Assembly: GCA_964636275.1 (NCBI GenBank)
Contig: CAZWRN010000022.1
Span: 1 to 18,398 of the forward strand
Source of the DNA: CAZWRN01 sp964636275
GTDB lineage: Bacteria; Patescibacteriota; Microgenomatia; Daviesbacterales; UBA10151
Direction of reading: 5' to 3'
DNA length: 18,398 bases
The notes below the pieces were generated by a model, which had not been told where the DNA came from, did not search any database, and was given only the letters and a program-made list of their open reading frames with translations. Of the stretch, positions 1-6,785 are shown piece after piece. Numbering within the stretch: position 1 is the stretch's first letter; the number at the start of each line of letters is the position of its first letter. A program made the translations under genes and the position numbers.

Positions 1-1
1 T

Positions 2-1333
2 GGTTCAGCCTTAACTGGATCATTTAGACTAATCCGGGCCGATGCTCCACCTCCCCGACCAGGAATAGCCAGTGGCGGAGGAACTCAGCTTGAAAACGGA
101 GGAACCGAATCCGGGCAGATCAGATTGATTGTTTGGGAAGGGGCAATTGATGTGTTTAAACATTATCCTCTGTTTGGCTCAGGTGTCGAAACTTTTGCCT
201 ACTCTTACTATTTATATCGGCCGCTTGCTCACAATCTTGTTTCAGAATGGGACTTTTTATATAACAAAGCACATAACGAATATCTAAACTACCTGGCCAA
301 TACAGGCCTGGTTGGTTTTGTGGCTTATCTAAGCTTTATATTTATTTTTACCTTGTGGAGTTGGCTGACTTTGTCGAAAAAAACCTTGCCTTGGAGTAAA
401 ATCAATCATTATTTTTATGATTATGATTTTAAATTTTCACCTGAACAAAAACTATTTATAGCATTTATGCTAGGAGGCTATACCTCCTATCTGATACAAA
501 ATTTCTTTGGTTTTTCAGTAGTAATGATCGCTATACTATTTTATCTATTTCCGGCAATTGTATTTTCGATTGTTTTATCTCCAGAAACGAGCAAAACTCA
601 CTATAAATGGATGGAGTTTATTTTGCTAATAAATAAAAGACCTATCTATGCTCAAGTTGCTAAAGGATTGGTCTTGCTGATCACATTATTTTTGGTTTGG
701 AATATATTTAGCCTCTGGAGAGCGGATGTGAATTATAAAATTGGCTCAGATGCTGCAGATGCCGGGAGTGCCAATAAAGCCTATACTGCTTTCAGTCGAG
801 CTTACCAGCTCAATCCAGGAGAACCTTTATATCAGAGCGATTTCGGCAATATTTTAGCTTCAGCCGCGGTAGCTCTGGCCGAAACTGATGCGACTCAGTC
901 TGCTAGTCTTAAAAGTGAAGCACTTATCTTTACTGAAAATGCGCTTCAATCCAGTCCCGCAAATGTATCGTTATGGCGAACAGCCATTCGAACTTATTAT
1001 ACTTTATCCATTATTGATCCGAGTTTTGATCAGAAAACGATTGATACTCTTGATACAGCCATTTCAAAAGCCCCAACTGACCCTAAACTTTATTACAACA
1101 AAGCGCTGATTTTATCCCAGCAAAATAAACTTTCGGATGCTATTCAGGTCATGCAACAAGCGATCTCACTTAAGCCAAATTACCGAGAGGCTAAAATTAG
1201 CCTGGGTGAGCTTTACATTAAAAACAAGCAACCTGATCAGGCTACGGAAGTCATTAATCAGGTACTCACCGCAATCCCCAATGACCCGGATGCTTTAAAA
1301 GTGCTTCAAGAAGCCACAGAATCCGCTCAGTAA
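2..1333 (+). CDS. O-antigen ligase-like membrane protein with C-terminal TPR repeats, 5' partial
   Basis: The reading frame is open from base 2, so the gene begins before the window; the TTG at 125 is not its real start. The translation across bases 80-190 has the pattern of the O-antigen ligase/polymerase (Wzy_C) family: a Gly-rich stretch, then GGTESGQIR, then a Trp and HYPLFGSGVETF. These enzymes join or polymerise lipid-linked glycans at the outer face of the cytoplasmic membrane. Hydrophobic segments lie at about bases 305-375, 455-590 and 650-720. After the last one, bases about 760-1320 encode helical TPR-like repeats, for example PKLYYNKALILSQQNKLSDA and PNYREAKISLGELYIKNKQP, which are expected to lie outside the membrane. 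Ligases fused to TPR tails are common in bacteria with surface polysaccharides. The substrate cannot be told. The family call is fairly sure; ligase versus polymerase is not. Confidence 0.8.
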   Translation, partial: GSALTGSFRLIRADAPPPRPGIASGGGTQLENGGTESGQIRLIVWEGAIDVFKHYPLFGSGVETFAYSYYLYRPLAHNLVSEWDFLYNKAHNEYLNYLANTGLVGFVAYLSFIFIFTLWSWLTLSKKTLPWSKINHYFYDYDFKFSPEQKLFIAFMLGGYTSYLIQNFFGFSVVMIAILFYLFPAIVFSIVLSPETSKTHYKWMEFILLINKRPIYAQVAKGLVLLITLFLVWNIFSLWRADVNYKIGSDAADAGSANKAYTAFSRAYQLNPGEPLYQSDFGNILASAAVALAETDATQSASLKSEALIFTENALQSSPANVSLWRTAIRTYYTLSIIDPSFDQKTIDTLDTAISKAPTDPKLYYNKALILSQQNKLSDAIQVMQQAISLKPNYREAKISLGELYIKNKQPDQATEVINQVLTAIPNDPDALKVLQEATESAQ

Positions 1334-1336
1334 TGT

Positions 1337-1612
1337 ATGAAAAAACTTGGACTCATCATTGGCGAACAAAAAAATCCCAAGAGGCCCAAAAATCTGCACA
1401 CTGAATTTCAACAGTATGGGGTGTATCTAGCAGAAACGCTTGAAGATACAACACATTACTCTTTGTATATCAAATTGGCCAAAAATTACCCCCGAGCGAT
1501 GCTGGAAGACGCGCTTAGTTTTGTCAAAGGATCAACCACTGCCAGATCAAAAGGGAAATTATTTATGTGGAAAGTCAAGCAACTGAAAGACAGCGCTACT
1601 CCTACTGAGTGA
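1337..1612 (+). CDS. Small conserved-looking protein of unknown function
   Basis: A 91-residue soluble protein starting 3 nt after the stop of the ligase gene, so it is probably cotranscribed with it. I do not recognise a named family. It is basic and predicted to be helical in the middle, with the ordered-looking stretch THYSLYIKLAKNYPRAMLED and then ALSFVKGSTTARSKGKLFMW. There is no signal peptide or membrane segment. The ATG at 1337 gives the short spacing; an ATG four bases earlier is out of frame. Its last 11 bases overlap the 3' end of the convergent cohesin-like gene, which ends at 1602. The compact tail-to-tail packing and the coding character support a real gene. The function is unknown. 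Confidence 0.65.
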   Translation: MKKLGLIIGEQKNPKRPKNLHTEFQQYGVYLAETLEDTTHYSLYIKLAKNYPRAMLEDALSFVKGSTTARSKGKLFMWKVKQLKDSATPTE

Positions 1613-2240
1613 TCACCAAAGTGTAATTATTTTTCCAGATAGTAACAGGCTGTCCGGCTTGGTTGGTCATAGTACTGGCATCATCGATAGTAACCGATGC
1701 TCTTCCTGCTTTTTTGAGTTTGAAAGTGGCAGCTAAAAGTTCTTGCTGAGCGCCTTGAGTTTGCATAGGATTTTGGAAGTCTATTTTAATGTGCAATTTT
1801 CCTGGTTTATTTTCGATAACCTGAGCCTGATTATTTATAAAAGCCAATGGCTTGACTGATGATAATGTCAGCATTTCGGATGAATACATGATCTCCAAAT
1901 TAAGATGACTAAGAGGCTGAATTTCCGATCTGCCTGTTAACAATATCGTAATTTCATCTCCGACTTTTGCACTCTGAGGACCCGCCAGGGTCAGATTTTG
2001 AGACTCTTTTTCATTACTGGCAAAGCTAGATTCTTTTTTAAATTGTGAATTAAACAACTGGTCTTTTAAAGGAAACATCCAGGCCACGAAGAAAAAGGCT
2101 ACGACACCCAAGGCTGCTACCGAAAGGACGACTTTGGGGTATTTTTCCGGATGAAAAAATTTGTCTAACTCTCTTTTATTAAAATCTACCAAATATTTGG
2201 ATAAATAATCAGAATCAGGGTTGGGCCCTTGTTTAGCCAT
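1602..2240 (-). CDS. Membrane-anchored cohesin-like domain protein
   Basis: A 212-residue protein with a soluble, charged N-terminus (about 35 residues), one membrane segment at about residues 37-56 (VVLSVAALGVVAFFFVAWMF) and an outward-facing beta-rich domain at about 85-212. That domain follows the cohesin pattern: VGDEITILL, a strand with LNLEIMYSSEMLTLSSV, then a late LLAATFKLKKAGRASVTI strand, as in cellulosome cohesins (PF00963 type). Cohesins bind dockerins, and a dockerin-like module is encoded 7 kb away at 9340-9500. I infer a surface anchoring role. No scaffoldin-like repeat is present; there is only one domain. It is divergent from def with about 85 bp between them. The start is the first ATG before the membrane segment. 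The domain call rests on pattern only and would need a profile search. Confidence 0.68.
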   Translation of the reverse strand: MAKQGPNPDSDYLSKYLVDFNKRELDKFFHPEKYPKVVLSVAALGVVAFFFVAWMFPLKDQLFNSQFKKESSFASNEKESQNLTLAGPQSAKVGDEITILLTGRSEIQPLSHLNLEIMYSSEMLTLSSVKPLAFINNQAQVIENKPGKLHIKIDFQNPMQTQGAQQELLAATFKLKKAGRASVTIDDASTMTNQAGQPVTIWKNNYTLVITQ

Positions 2241-2310
2241 TAAGTTTATTTTGGCATAAAGGTCTATTTAAATACTAGCATCACCTCAACTATGCATTTT
2301 AAAGTTTTTT

Positions 2311-2319
2311 TGTTAGAAT
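2311..2319 (+). promoter_or_regulatory. Extended -10 promoter of def, leaderless
   Basis: The bases TGTTAGAAT match an extended -10 (TGn then TATAAT with one change), and the box ends 6 nt before the def ATG at 2326. With the usual 6-8 nt from -10 to transcription start, the mRNA would begin at or within a base or two of the start codon. No Shine-Dalgarno sequence is present. No clear -35 is seen. Confidence 0.55.
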
Positions 2320-2325
2320 TCTTCC

Positions 2326-2844
2326 ATGAACGTAGTACAGGCTCCAGATGCGAGACTTAGAGTCAAAACCAAATATATTAAAAAGATCTCACCAGAACTC
2401 TTAAAACAGACTAAAGAGATGATCAAGTTGACAAAAACTTTTGTTGACCCGGAAGGAGTCGGGCTGGCCAGCACCCAGGTTGGACAGGACGGGGCATATT
2501 TTGTTGGAATGAAAAAGGACAATACTTTTGCGGTCTATTTTAATCCGGAAATTTTAAAACATTCAAAAACTGAAAAAATACTGACTGAAGGATGTTTGTC
2601 GATTCCACATTATTGGGGCGAGGTCAAAAGATATACCTGGGTTGATGTGAAATACCAAAACGAACAGGGTCAAATCATTAAAGAAAGACTAAAAGGGCTG
2701 GAAGCGCATATTTTCCAACACGAATGTGATCATCTGGCTGGTAAACTTTTTATGGATCATATCCTGGAACAAAAAGGCCGATTGTTTAAAGTGGTTGGTA
2801 AAGATCGCACAGGCGCTGATGTATTCGAAGAAGTACCTTTATAA
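2326..2844 (+). CDS. def: Peptide deformylase
   Basis: A 172-residue cytoplasmic metalloenzyme that removes the formyl group from the N-terminal methionine of new proteins. All three family motifs are present: GVGLASTQVG (residues 44-53), EGCLSIP with the metal-ligand Cys90, and QHECDHLAGK with His132, Glu133 and His136. The length is normal for the family. The ATG at 2326 is the only start that keeps the full N-terminal helix, and a -10 box ends 6 nt before it. fmt, which adds the formyl group, lies 95 bp downstream on the same strand, a classic pairing; the gap holds a long AT-rich hairpin. The C-terminus (VVGKDRTGADVFEEVPL) looks like a family-specific tail. The identification is secure. 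Confidence 0.96.
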   Translation: MNVVQAPDARLRVKTKYIKKISPELLKQTKEMIKLTKTFVDPEGVGLASTQVGQDGAYFVGMKKDNTFAVYFNPEILKHSKTEKILTEGCLSIPHYWGEVKRYTWVDVKYQNEQGQIIKERLKGLEAHIFQHECDHLAGKLFMDHILEQKGRLFKVVGKDRTGADVFEEVPL

Positions 2845-2846
2845 AT

Positions 2847-2914
2847 TTCTAATTACTAAGTTCTAATATCTAAACAATGACAAATTCTCAGTTTAGAAAT
2901 TAGATTAATTAGAA
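2847..2914. repeat. Long imperfect AT-rich inverted repeat between def and fmt
   Basis: The left arm (2847-2875) and right arm (2891-2914) are near reverse complements, sharing GTTTAGA-ATTAGA-TTA-TTAGAA with small bulges around a 15-nt loop. It would form a hairpin of more than 20 bp in RNA. No T-run follows, so it is not a standard terminator. The unit TTAGTAATTAG continues to 2927. It could tune expression of fmt relative to def, or be a remnant of a small repeat element. Confidence 0.6.
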
Positions 2915-2939
2915 ATTAGTAATTAGTATTTAAATAAAT

Positions 2940-3806
2940 ATGAATAAACTACGAATTATTTTCTTCGGAACTCCAGACTTTGTTCTCCCAGTTTTAGAAT
3001 CTTTAAATCAAAACTTTGAGCTCGTTGGCGTTGTAACGACCCCTGATGCTTTGGTTGGTAGAAAACAAATTCTAACCTCATCCCCCATTGCTCAAAAAGC
3101 TGAGGAATTAAAAATTGCTGTTTTTAAGCCCCTCCAATTCACTAATTCACTGATTAACCAATTAACTGATCTATCTCCAGATTTATTCATAGTTGCCTCT
3201 TACGGCAAAATCATACCTCAATCAATATTGGATATTCCTAAGCTTGGGTCAATCAACATTCATCCTTCAAAACTTCCGCTATATCGAGGCGCCTCCCCTA
3301 TTCAATCTCAACTTTTGGATGGTGTCACAGACAGTGGCATTTCCTTTATTCTGATGGATGCTGAAATGGATCACGGCCCGATAATTAAGCTTTCAGCTTT
3401 TAGCTTCCAGCCTTCAGATACCTTTCAAACTCTGCATTATTCGATGTTTAAGCAGGCTGCAGAAGTATTGCCTGAAGTTATCAACGGGTTTGTTGATGGT
3501 TCATTAAAACCTGTTGAGCAGGATCATTCAAAAGCCACTTTTTGTGGTCATATCACTCGTGAATCTGGCTATTTTGATATCGATAATCCACCAAGTAAAG
3601 AACAGCTTGATCGAATGATTCGGGCTTACTTTCCATGGCCAAGTGCCTGGACCAGGTGGAACGGTAAAATTGTCAAATTTCTCCCAAATTCACAACCCAC
3701 CTCCCACAAGCCAACACCATACTTAATGCAGATGGAAGGCAAAAATCCAGTTACCAAAAAAGAGTTTTTAAATGGATTTAAGGATTTTCCGGATATTGTG
3801 TCTTAA
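2940..3806 (+). CDS. fmt: Methionyl-tRNA formyltransferase
   Basis: A 288-residue enzyme that transfers a formyl group from 10-formyl-tetrahydrofolate to initiator Met-tRNA, in the cytoplasm. The N-terminal Rossmann-like domain starts MNKLRIIFFGTPDF. The catalytic triad falls at the same numbers as in E. coli Fmt: Asn106 and His108 in SINIHPSKLPLYRGASPIQ, and Asp144 in MDAEMDHGPII. A formyltransferase C-terminal domain follows from about residue 200 (FPWPSAWTRWNGKIVKF). At 288 residues it is a little shorter than the usual ~315, mostly at the C-terminal tRNA-binding part. The ATG at 2940 lies directly before the core domain; no Shine-Dalgarno is visible in the AT-rich leader. It follows def, its functional counterpart. 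Confidence 0.95.
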   Translation: MNKLRIIFFGTPDFVLPVLESLNQNFELVGVVTTPDALVGRKQILTSSPIAQKAEELKIAVFKPLQFTNSLINQLTDLSPDLFIVASYGKIIPQSILDIPKLGSINIHPSKLPLYRGASPIQSQLLDGVTDSGISFILMDAEMDHGPIIKLSAFSFQPSDTFQTLHYSMFKQAAEVLPEVINGFVDGSLKPVEQDHSKATFCGHITRESGYFDIDNPPSKEQLDRMIRAYFPWPSAWTRWNGKIVKFLPNSQPTSHKPTPYLMQMEGKNPVTKKEFLNGFKDFPDIVS

Positions 3807-3810
3807 GTTT

Positions 3811-3922
3811 ATTCTTCAAGCGAAATACCAACCAGGCGTTAACTAAGGGATTAAGCAATTCCGGTGTAACCCGACAAGCAGGGCTTGAAGAATAGCTACC
3901 ACGCGGCGTAAGTCCGTGGCAA
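3811..3922 (+). ncRNA. Structured element resembling an IS200/IS605 right end / omega-RNA, no tnpB adjacent
   Basis: Seen directly: ATTCTTCAAGC (3811-3821) is a perfect 11-bp reverse complement of GCTTGAAGAAT (3883-3893), enclosing a small hairpin around GGATTAAGCAATTCC (3849-3863). A second hairpin follows at 3899-3919: CCACG, bulged C, GG, loop CGTAAG, TCCGTGG. A terminal hairpin just after a larger folded scaffold is typical of the right end of IS200/IS605 elements, where it forms the 3' end of the TnpB omega-RNA. This is family knowledge; the link is my inference from pattern. It begins 4 nt after the fmt stop, and no tnpA or tnpB is in the window, so it would be a solo remnant or a retained RNA. 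It is unusually GC-rich for this intergenic setting. Alternatively it is an unrelated small RNA. Confidence 0.45.
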
Positions 3923-3924
3923 AT

Positions 3925-4275
3925 TCATTGATTTTCCATTAATAAACCAATAGCATCAAAAACTTTCCTAATTTTTGGATCTTCATGCCCGCTAATTCGA
4001 GCAATAGCCCGTAATTCAGCTGCTCTCTCGGCTGTTAATTCTAATCGATTGCTCCACTTATCAATCACAGCTAAGGGTGGTACTGCAACTCTATTACTTT
4101 CAATTTGGGCAATATTAAAACCGGTAGTTCCTAACTTTACTGCAAAATCTTCAATTCGATGACCATCGATTGATCGACGTAGTTTTAAAAGTACATTTCC
4201 AAACAATCTTGAAGCTGGTCGATTCATATCTTCCGGTGATAAAGGTTGTGGTTTGTAATCAGGAGACAAGGCCAT
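3925..4275 (-). CDS. XRE-like helix-turn-helix protein
   Basis: A small cytoplasmic DNA-binding protein of 116 residues if it starts at the ATG at 4275. The HTH spans LLKLRRSIDGHRIEDFAVKL then GTTGFNIAQIESNRVAVPP, the XRE/Cro layout with the recognition helix in the second half. A helical tail follows (ERAAELRAIARISGHEDPK). The start at 4275 lies 1 nt after the rpmB stop (TAA, A, ATG), which suggests translational coupling. An upstream ATG at 4317 would add 14 residues and overlap rpmB by 41 bp, and I think it is less likely. Its place behind a ribosomal protein gene suggests constitutive expression. Its target is unknown; no operator was recognised. Confidence 0.72.
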   Translation of the reverse strand: MALSPDYKPQPLSPEDMNRPASRLFGNVLLKLRRSIDGHRIEDFAVKLGTTGFNIAQIESNRVAVPPLAVIDKWSNRLELTAERAAELRAIARISGHEDPKIRKVFDAIGLLMENQ

Positions 4276-4276
4276 T

Positions 4277-4510
4277 TTAAGCTTGGGCTGTAGTTTCAAC
4301 TCTTGGATTGGAGGCATTCCAGATCATTTTTGCGAGGCGCAAGCATTTGGTGCAGTAAGTTTTGCCTTTGAAAGTGTGCAGATTTGGTTTTTGAGCTTTT
4401 TTAACGATCTGTGCACGTAAAGGCCATTCTGAAGCACCAGAAGAACCCTTCTGGTGACGAGACCAGGTTCGCATAACTTTTTTCTTACCACAGTTGAGAC
4501 ACATTGCCAT
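4277..4510 (-). CDS. rpmB: Ribosomal protein L28
   Basis: A 77-residue basic protein of the large ribosomal subunit. It begins MAMCLNCGKKKVMRTWSRHQ and has KAQKPNLHTFKGKTYCTKC, matching the L28 core with two CxxC knuckles (CLNC and CTKC) that would bind zinc. The frame is open six codons further upstream, but the ATG at 4510 gives the normal L28 N-terminus and sits 8 nt after a good -10 box, so I chose it. The C-terminal end (IWNASNPRVETTAQA) goes a few residues beyond the usual L28 core. The following HTH gene starts 1 nt after its stop. It is divergent from the M50 protease gene. Confidence 0.9.
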   Translation of the reverse strand: MAMCLNCGKKKVMRTWSRHQKGSSGASEWPLRAQIVKKAQKPNLHTFKGKTYCTKCLRLAKMIWNASNPRVETTAQA

Positions 4511-4518
4511 AGGAACGT

Positions 4519-4527
4519 AGAATAACA
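4519..4527 (-). promoter_or_regulatory. -10 box of rpmB
   Basis: On the minus strand the bases read TGTTATTCT: TG, one base, then TATTCT, an extended -10. It ends 8 nt before the rpmB ATG at 4510, so the transcript would start at or next to the start codon. No Shine-Dalgarno is present. Confidence 0.5.
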
Positions 4528-4564
4528 CAATTTGTGCATAAAATCAAAGAGTAGTATTCACTAC

Positions 4565-4593
4565 CTGATTTTTCTCACTAAATACTATATACT
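4565..4593 (+). promoter_or_regulatory. Candidate promoter of the M50 protease gene
   Basis: CTGATT (4565-4570) and TATACT (4588-4593) are spaced by 17 bp. The start codon is 20 nt after the -10, so the leader would be only about 13 nt and lacks a Shine-Dalgarno. The region is rich in TACTA-type repeats, so chance matches are possible. Confidence 0.4.
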
Positions 4594-4613
4594 AGCTACT
4601 TACTACTCATCTT

Positions 4614-5255
4614 ATGAATGCTGAATTTTTAACAATTTCGATATTAATTTTGCTGTTTTCAGTGATAGTCCATGAGGTGATGCACGGTGTGGCAGCTTTG
4701 TATTTTGGCGATCATACAGCAGAGCGGGCTGGTCGTCTGACCCTCAATCCGATTCCGCATATTGATCCAATTGGGACCATACTAATTCCGGGTTTATTAC
4801 TTTTGACCGGTTCACCAGTGTTGTTTGGCTGGGCCAAACCAGTTCCTGTGAATCCACTTCATTTTAGTAATTTACGCTTAGGAGAGTTGGTGACTTCGTC
4901 TGCAGGTATTTTGGCAAATTTGGCTTTGGCTATTATCGGTGCAGTCGTCTACCATGCTGCAATCAATTTTTATCCGATGCCACTTTTGATTGATATCGCC
5001 TATTTCATGGTAAATATCAATCTGCTTTTGGCTGTTTTCAATCTGATCCCGATCCCGCCGCTGGATGGATCAAAAGTGCTAATGTCTCAACTGTCTTTCC
5101 GGGCAGCTCGGACCTTTGAACAGATTGAGCCCTATGGGTTTTTCCTGATATTGGCTCTCGGGATGATTCCTTTTGGCAACTCAACAATATTGTCAACTAT
5201 TTTAGCTTTTGGAACAGGTATTTTAAAAATGCTGCTGGGTGTTACAACACTCTAA
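4614..5255 (+). CDS. M50 family site-2-type membrane zinc protease
   Basis: A 213-residue polytopic membrane protein of the small SpoIVFB/Rv-type M50 branch. The zinc motif HEVMH (residues 20-24) is inside the first membrane helix and the third zinc-ligand motif NLIPIPPLDG (143-152, Asp151) is in a later helix. LTLNPIPHIDPIGT (about 43-54) and FGWAKPVPVNPLHF are hallmark loops of the family. There is no PDZ domain, which fits the short form. Such proteases cut transmembrane proteins within the membrane, often anti-sigma factors or signal-peptide remnants. The substrate is unknown, but several single-pass anchored proteins are encoded nearby. It is divergent from rpmB. The ATG at 4614 is the first in frame and leaves a short, normal N-terminus. 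Confidence 0.93.
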   Translation: MNAEFLTISILILLFSVIVHEVMHGVAALYFGDHTAERAGRLTLNPIPHIDPIGTILIPGLLLLTGSPVLFGWAKPVPVNPLHFSNLRLGELVTSSAGILANLALAIIGAVVYHAAINFYPMPLLIDIAYFMVNINLLLAVFNLIPIPPLDGSKVLMSQLSFRAARTFEQIEPYGFFLILALGMIPFGNSTILSTILAFGTGILKMLLGVTTL

Positions 5256-5327
5256 CTTAATTCTCACAGTTGTGCTTTTTAGCTTCATATTTGGTCAATT
5301 ATCCCCTTGTAAAAAGCTGATTTCGGT

Positions 5328-5356
5328 TTGACTTCGGGTACCATTTTGGGTATGAT
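5328..5356 (+). promoter_or_regulatory. Strong sigma-70 type promoter in front of a candidate small RNA
   Basis: TTGACT (5328-5333) and TATGAT (5351-5356) are separated by exactly 17 bp, each with one change from consensus. This is the best -35/-10 pair in the window. No plausible protein start follows on the plus strand; the predicted transcript begins near 5363 and runs to the terminator at 5568-5594. Confidence 0.65.
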
Positions 5357-5362
5357 TTAGTA

Positions 5363-5596
5363 GTTCCTTAAATAAGAACATTCGCCTACTTGGATCGACT
5401 ATTTGTTGGGGATTTTTTTCCTCTACAATCATCCGAATACGGGTTGACCTAAAAATTTTGAAAGGCTTTGGCTGATTGAATAAGGTTCCCACATATATAT
5501 TCGGGGAAAAAGCCTCAATACAACGGCTAAGTAGGCAGAAATTATCTTTTATCGATTAGTTATTAGGAAGACAGCCGTAAGGTTGTCTTTTTTTAT
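5363..5596 (+). ncRNA. Candidate structured small RNA, rod-like, possibly 6S-like
   Basis: About 233 nt lie between a near-consensus promoter and a clear rho-independent terminator, with no plus-strand gene. The RNA folds by eye as one long rod. GCCTACTT (5384-5391) pairs with AAGTAGGC (5529-5536) and extends inward to 5397/5524 with one bulge. TTGT (5403-5406) pairs with ACAA (5520-5523), GGGG (5408-5411) with CCTC (5513-5516), and the T-run plus CC (5415-5421) with GGAAAAA (5505-5511). CCGAATA (5433-5439) pairs with TATTCGG (5498-5504). Rod shape, internal loops and size recall 6S RNA, which binds RNA polymerase; that class is only a guess. It does not show RNase P, tmRNA or SRP signatures. 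An antisense open frame (5295-5492) is judged spurious. Confidence 0.5.
5568..5594 (+). terminator. Rho-independent terminator
   Basis: AAGACAGCC (5568-5576), tetraloop GTAA and GGTTGTCTT (5581-5589) form a 9-bp stem with one G-U pair, followed by a run of T to 5594. The orientation ends plus-strand transcription, that is, the small RNA starting near 5363 and any readthrough from the M50 gene. Confidence 0.85.
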
Positions 5597-5611
5597 AGAA
5601 TAAGCCACATT

Positions 5612-5620
5612 TGTTATAAT
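5612..5620 (+). promoter_or_regulatory. Extended -10 promoter, leaderless
   Basis: TGTTATAAT is a perfect extended -10 (TGn-TATAAT). It ends 6 nt before the GTG at 5627, so the transcript should start on the start codon. It lies 18 nt after the end of the preceding terminator. Confidence 0.65.
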
Positions 5621-5626
5621 GGCTGA

Positions 5627-6598
5627 GTGAAAAATAAAAGAAAATTTTTTCTTAAAAAAAGATCTTATCTGCTTTTGTTATTGCTTCTATTAATAATTCT
5701 GCTCCCAACTCTCTTTTTAGGATCGATTTATTTCTCACCAGGCCGATCTAAAAATTTTGCCATTGGTCAAAATACTGCTCAGATCAATTTCACACCTGGT
5801 GGAATAAATATTTTTTATCCAAAAGACGATACGACTTTTTATTATTTTCATAACCTGTCTTGGCCTCAACAAATAACCGGTACCAATACTAAAATTAGCG
5901 ATCCAAATTCAACTCATTCTGAGTCTTCATTTACTTATTTTAAAAAATTGCTCGCCTCTTTCTTTCCTCAGCCTGAGTTTAAGCAGCCGGGGTTAGAAAA
6001 TAGTTCAGAAAAAGAAATACTTGCTAGCCCCAATTTTGAAAATACCCAAAAAAATTCTGTTCCAAAAATTGATATTAGCAAATGGCAAAAATTTACCAAT
6101 GATTACTATTCCTTAATACATCCTATTGATTGGCAGATAGAAGATGAAGAAGACTATCTCATGGCTTTTGATCCTAGTCGTTCATATCAAACATACTCTC
6201 ATGCAGGTCGCATCGAAGAACGCTATGTCAACATCGAAAAATTGCAGTATTCATCCAAGTCGGCTAAACAGTACGTTGATGAGAGGTTTGCCAAAAATGC
6301 AGAAGATAACAGAAAATCTGAAGAGGATCATAACCGGTTTATAAAAGAATATCCTTCAGCAGCTTCCAACATTTACTCTTATCAAAATCCGTACCCCCTC
6401 TATTGGGGTAGAGAAAATACCAGAATAAATAATCTTGATATAGAAATTTATAGCGGACCGAGAGGAAAAGACGGGGATGAAAAAAGCTTTGTTATATCAA
6501 ATGGAATTGTATTAATTACGGGCTATGCTTCACTGAGATCTCTTAACGATGGTAGTGTTGAATCTTTTATTATTAAATCAATAGCCCCAAATAAATAG
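5627..6598 (+). CDS. Membrane-anchored protein of unknown function
   Basis: A 323-residue protein. A very basic start (MKNKRKFFLKKRS) precedes a long leucine-rich membrane segment at about residues 14-34, an uncleaved anchor or signal peptide; no lipobox Cys is present. Residues about 40-150 are a polar, Ser/Asn-rich linker. Residues about 150-320 form a probable globular domain beginning WQKFTNDYYSLIHPIDWQ and ending SLRSLNDGSVESFIIKSIA. This resembles the small secreted alpha/beta domains (PsbP-like style) often seen in membrane-anchored proteins, a weak resemblance only. The start is GTG, chosen because a perfect -10 box lies 6 nt before it. It is flanked by a terminator upstream and tRNA genes on the other strand downstream, so it is monocistronic. 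The function is unknown. Confidence 0.8.
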   Translation: MKNKRKFFLKKRSYLLLLLLLLIILLPTLFLGSIYFSPGRSKNFAIGQNTAQINFTPGGINIFYPKDDTTFYYFHNLSWPQQITGTNTKISDPNSTHSESSFTYFKKLLASFFPQPEFKQPGLENSSEKEILASPNFENTQKNSVPKIDISKWQKFTNDYYSLIHPIDWQIEDEEDYLMAFDPSRSYQTYSHAGRIEERYVNIEKLQYSSKSAKQYVDERFAKNAEDNRKSEEDHNRFIKEYPSAASNIYSYQNPYPLYWGRENTRINNLDIEIYSGPRGKDGDEKSFVISNGIVLITGYASLRSLNDGSVESFIIKSIAPNK

Positions 6599-6611
6599 GT
6601 TGGCTAATTTT

Positions 6612-6629
6612 GGAGCCGAGAATGGGAAT
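6612..6629 (-). repeat. Stray copy of a tRNA-Thr 3' end
   Basis: On the minus strand these bases match the last 18 nt of the tRNA-Thr(GGT) gene, including flanking bases (ATTCCCATT-TCGGCTC), with one mismatch. The rest of a tRNA is missing: the sequence diverges toward 6640. It lies about 215 bp downstream of the intact tRNA 3' end, the geometry left by integration at a tRNA gene. The segment between holds a perfect 8-bp hairpin (CTTTTTGC/GCAAAAAG, 6658-6676 region) and no gene. Confidence 0.5.
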
Positions 6630-6785
6630 AAGACCGTTCGCTTCGCTCACTAACCTTCCTTTTTGCTTCGCAAAAAGTCGTCCCTGCTTTCTATGATTTA
6701 ATTTAATGAGTATTTGTTGATAAAGATTGGAGATTATTAAACTACGGCAAACTAAAGCGCAAGTCAGATTCCATAACTGAGTCTA

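Noticed and set aside
125..127. TTG as the start of the O-antigen ligase-like gene
   Set aside because: The frame is open back to base 2 and encodes the conserved GGTESGQIR region before it, so the gene is cut by the window edge.
5256..5290. Possible terminator just after the M50 gene (CACAGTTGTG then Ts)
   Set aside because: The stem is only three pairs and the T-run is short.
5295..5492. Minus-strand open frame of 65 codons, extendable upstream without a start codon
   Set aside because: It is antisense to a region with a strong plus-strand promoter, many paired helices and a terminator. The frame extends past its GTG but offers no standard start, and no family is recognisable. A decayed gene fragment cannot be fully excluded.
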